DNA of 64,000 bases from assembly GCF_016812035.1 (NCBI RefSeq), contig NZ_CP069178.1, positions 1,481,034-1,545,033 of the forward strand, read 5' to 3'. How positions within the stretch are numbered: the stretch's first letter is position 1; each line of letters opens with the position of its first letter. Under the pieces are notes generated by a model, which was not told where the DNA came from, made no database searches, and saw only the letters and a list, made by a program, of their open reading frames with translations. This DNA is from Bulleidia sp. zg-1006 (GTDB lineage: Bacteria; Bacillota_I; Bacilli_A; Erysipelotrichales; Erysipelotrichaceae). Below, piece after piece: positions 61,793 to 64,000 of this stretch. The position numbers and the translations under genes are program-made.

Positions 61793-62122
61793 ATGAAAAA
61801 AGTGAATCGTATTAAGAAAAAAGAAGAGTTTCAAGAACTCATTCACCAAGGTAAGAAAAAAGTGAATGCATCTTTTGTGCTCTATTATCGAAAAAAAGTG
61901 GAAGATCAAGCCCGAATTGGTATCTCTATTCCAAAGAAAATTGGTCATGCGGTACAAAGAAATCGATACAAGCGTCAAATTCGAATGATGCTGGAAGGAA
62001 TGATTCCTTTTGAACGCTATCCCTATGATGTTGTTTTGATTGTTCGTTTTGCATATCCAAACAAGTGTTTTGAAGAAAACGAAAAACTATTGGAAAGAAC
62101 TTTAATTAAAGATATAATTTAA
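61793..62122 (+). CDS. rnpA: Ribonuclease P protein component
   Basis: RnpA helps the RNase P RNA process tRNA 5' ends. The 109-residue protein shows NRIKKKEEFQELIHQGKKKV, RIGISIPKKIGHAVQRNRYK followed by RQIRMML, the RNR-type block that binds the RNA. It follows rpmH by 30 bases and precedes yidC by 20, the usual order. The start lacks a strong ribosome site (the hairpin and T-run precede it closely), which fits low expression. The RNase P RNA gene is not in this window. Confidence 0.95.
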   Translation: MKKVNRIKKKEEFQELIHQGKKKVNASFVLYYRKKVEDQARIGISIPKKIGHAVQRNRYKRQIRMMLEGMIPFERYPYDVVLIVRFAYPNKCFEENEKLLERTLIKDII

Positions 62123-62142
62123 ACATTACACAAGGAGTCCTT

Positions 62143-63054
62143 ATGAAATTATCAACAAGAACGAAAAAGCTGCTTACTTTAGCTTTCATTGTCGGAGTGA
62201 TTGTGACCATCAGTGGTTGTTCAGTTCCTCATGACGCTCAAGGTAAGGTAATCTTAATTACCAGCCAAACCACTTTCAAATATGTTTTTGAAAAAGAAAG
62301 TTGGTTCTCAGCTATCTTTGTTTGGCCATTAGCTTGGTTAATCAACAACTTGTCAAATGTAGTTGGTGTTGGTGGTGCTATTGCCTTAGTAACGGTTACC
62401 CTTACTACTTTATTAGCAATGTTTACTTTTAAATCCCAAGTAACCATGCAAAGAATGCAGATGATTCAACCTGAATTAAATAAGATTCAAAGAAAATACG
62501 AAGGTGTTTCTAGTGACAACGCTCGTATGAAAATGGCTCAAGAGCAACAAGCCTTGATGAATAAATATGATATTCATCCCGGTTCTATGATGTTGGTTCA
62601 ATTCCTTCAATTTCCAATCATCATGGCGATGTTCTTCGCCATTCAACGTGCTGAAGCCGTTGCGAATGGTTCTTTCTTAGGTATGACCTTCCAAGTAACA
62701 CCAATGCAAGGTTTGCAACAATTGATGCGTGGCAATCTAGCTTCTGCTGGTTATGTTATCTTATTCTTATTAATGATTCTTTCTCAATTTGCACTGATTA
62801 AATTACCGCTTATTTTGCAAAAGAAGAAAGCGGAAGCGGAAGCGAAGAAACATCATCGTCGTCCAGAAGAAGTTGGTGGCAGTAGCCAACAAGTCATGAC
62901 CCAATACCTGATGGTAGGTATGATTGCTTTGTTTGGTTTAACTTGGGCTTCCGGTATGTCTTACTACTGGTTAGTTCGTAACTTAGTCGATATTGTGAAG
63001 ACAGTCATTGTGCAAAAGAAAATTGATGAGCAGAAGTCTATTGGAGGTCGCTAA
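62143..63054 (+). CDS. yidC: Membrane protein insertase YidC
   Basis: The 303-residue insertase starts MKLSTRTKKLLTLAFIVGVI and has a lipoprotein signal ending TISGC (Cys at residue 26), as in Gram-positive YidC1/SpoIIIJ. Five helices follow, with FKSQVTMQRMQMIQPELNKI QRKYEG and IHPGSMMLVQFLQFPIIMAM conserved. A basic C-terminal segment (KKKAEAEAKKHHRRPEE) may contact ribosomes. It works with SecYEG or alone in membrane-protein insertion. ACAAGGAG precedes the ATG; jag starts two bases after its stop. Confidence 0.95.
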   Translation: MKLSTRTKKLLTLAFIVGVIVTISGCSVPHDAQGKVILITSQTTFKYVFEKESWFSAIFVWPLAWLINNLSNVVGVGGAIALVTVTLTTLLAMFTFKSQVTMQRMQMIQPELNKIQRKYEGVSSDNARMKMAQEQQALMNKYDIHPGSMMLVQFLQFPIIMAMFFAIQRAEAVANGSFLGMTFQVTPMQGLQQLMRGNLASAGYVILFLLMILSQFALIKLPLILQKKKAEAEAKKHHRRPEEVGGSSQQVMTQYLMVGMIALFGLTWASGMSYYWLVRNLVDIVKTVIVQKKIDEQKSIGGR

Positions 63055-63055
63055 T

Positions 63056-63676
63056 ATGGAAATCTATAAAGGCAAAACATTAGATGAAATGTTAGAAGCC
63101 GTTGCAAATGAACGTGGTGTTCTTCCAAGCACATTGCAATATTCGATTTTAAATCAAGATGTGGAAGGTGTTGAAGCTTACATTTATGATAGTGAAGACA
63201 TTAAAGAATTCTTATTTGATTATTTAGGTGCTTTCTTCACGGAAATTGAGTTGGATATGGAAGTTTCCATTGAAGACTTAGGTGGTTCCTATCATGTGAA
63301 CTTAAACGCTGAAAATAACGCTATCTTAATTGGTAAGCAAGGGAAAACCTTACAGGCTTTAAACTTTGTTGTAAAAGCTGCGATAAATGCGGTATTTAAG
63401 CGTCGTATTGATGTCATGATTGATATCAATCACTACAAGGAAGACCGTTATGCTAAGGTAAAATCGATTGCCAAGCGGGTAGCTCGTCAGGTTCAACAAA
63501 GTCATGTGGATGCAGCACTGGATCCAATGCCAAATGATGAACGTAAGGTCATTCATAAAACCTTAGCCGATTGGGCAGGTATTTCTACGGAATCAGAGGG
63601 GGTTGGTGCTAATCGTCATATCTGTATTCGTTACCATGAAGAAGAAGTAGAAGAAATTCCAAATATGTCTTTATAA
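63056..63676 (+). CDS. jag: Jag/KhpB RNA-binding protein
   Basis: The 206-residue protein has the Jag N-terminal domain (MEIYKGKTLDEMLEAVANER), a KH domain (LNAENNAILIGKQGKTLQAL with the GKxGxxL loop), and an R3H domain (IAKRVARQVQQSHVDAALDP, then NDERKVIHKTLADWAGI). KhpB works with KhpA in RNA binding and cell division or elongation. GGAGG lies nine bases before the ATG at 63056; an upstream frame from 63008 lies inside yidC and is not used. It ends the rpmH-rnpA-yidC-jag operon; a terminator follows. Confidence 0.95.
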   Translation: MEIYKGKTLDEMLEAVANERGVLPSTLQYSILNQDVEGVEAYIYDSEDIKEFLFDYLGAFFTEIELDMEVSIEDLGGSYHVNLNAENNAILIGKQGKTLQALNFVVKAAINAVFKRRIDVMIDINHYKEDRYAKVKSIAKRVARQVQQSHVDAALDPMPNDERKVIHKTLADWAGISTESEGVGANRHICIRYHEEEVEEIPNMSL

Positions 63677-63692
63677 AATGTATTTTCAAATT

Positions 63693-63722
63693 AAGCAGAA
63701 GAGTTAAGTTTTCTGCTTTTTA
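63693..63722 (+). terminator. Terminator of the rpmH-jag operon
   Basis: AAGCAGAA pairs with TTCTGCTT around a ten-base loop, followed by TTT. It lies 16 bases after the jag stop. Confidence 0.75.
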
Positions 63723-64000
63723 AATTGATCGATTATCTAAAAAAGGATTCACAAATATAGATATTCTCCTTAATGAAAACCAATATAGATATGTTAAGTA
63801 AATTCATTAAACTACTAATATGATTACCCTATAAACTTCTTTTCTTATGCTAATTATTCCAGTCTATTTGATCATTTCAATTGATGAAATTAGATTGTTG
63901 AAAAAAGACTAATTTATACTTCTAGTTATTCTTAAAAGAAGAACTTCAGATTTCTTATTTGTGGATAACTATTTAATTTATAAACACATCCACAATCTTA
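63723..64000. other. AT-rich non-coding region, possible edge of oriC
   Basis: About 280 bases have no coding frame. A perfect DnaA box (TTATCCACA on the minus strand) lies at 63960-63968, and ACATCCACA at 63986-63994 matches seven of nine positions. Position next to the rpmH-jag operon and the strand bias of the window fit an origin just beyond the right edge, but dnaA is not visible. Confidence 0.55.

Overview
The window looks like a chromosomal segment of a low-GC Firmicute, most likely of the Erysipelotrichia (Solobacterium/Bulleidia-like). This is inferred from AT-rich composition, strong AGGAGG-type ribosome binding sites, Gram-positive wall and lipoprotein genes, and Bacillus-like gene neighbourhoods: tmk-holB-ricT-rsmI, mfd-S4 protein-divIC with pth, and rpmH-rnpA-yidC-jag. 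No rRNA, tRNA or CRISPR array was seen. The right end is non-coding, carries a perfect DnaA box and probably approaches oriC. Most genes are on the minus strand, as expected if the origin lies to the right.

Layout. 1-9.8 kb: start of a BI-1/YccA protein, miaA-mutL, a YigZ protein, a large two-CBM PL8 hyaluronate-lyase-like surface enzyme, a GH25 lysozyme and two small membrane proteins. 9.8-15.9 kb: an envelope module made of telA, an OatA-like O-acetyltransferase split into separate SGNH and acyltransferase genes, a two-ATPase AAA+ protein and xpaC. 15.9-19.9 kb: debris of a mobilizable element (two relaxase fragments, a serine-recombinase fragment) around a Sau3AI-like restriction-modification cassette with its own controller. 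20.2-24.7 kb: a module bounded by 108-bp direct repeats, with an IS3 relic, a frameshifted radical SAM/SPASM maturase and an intact three-gene ABC exporter, probably a decayed peptide-natural-product locus. 24.8-30.5 kb: addB-addA.

30.6-36 kb: an ISL3-derived non-autonomous element, a truncated amidase-like gene with a 27-codon leader peptide between 32-bp direct repeats, a lipoprotein, and a second restriction-modification cassette. That cassette has a DpnM-like adenine methylase and an apparently internally deleted endonuclease; its controller, operator and terminator resemble those of the first cassette. 36-40 kb: a sensor kinase/response regulator pair, and perR-rubrerythrin for peroxide defence. 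40-48.4 kb: an M16C peptidase, an FHA protein, rsmI-ricT-holB-tmk, a VanY peptidase, and queT under a probable preQ1 riboswitch. 48.4-54.5 kb: a phnD-phnC-phnE-phnE phosphonate-type importer next to a tyrosine-phosphatase-like gene and a 5'-nucleotidase. 54.6-63.7 kb: housekeeping genes up to jag.

Two themes stand out. First, several genes or operons (mutL, the GH25 gene, xpaC, addB, tmk, the phosphatase) have a -10-like hexamer only 6-10 nt before the ATG and no Shine-Dalgarno, which suggests leaderless transcripts. Second, the accessory parts contain two related restriction-modification cassettes that both probably target GATC, one intact and one decayed, among remnants of mobile elements.
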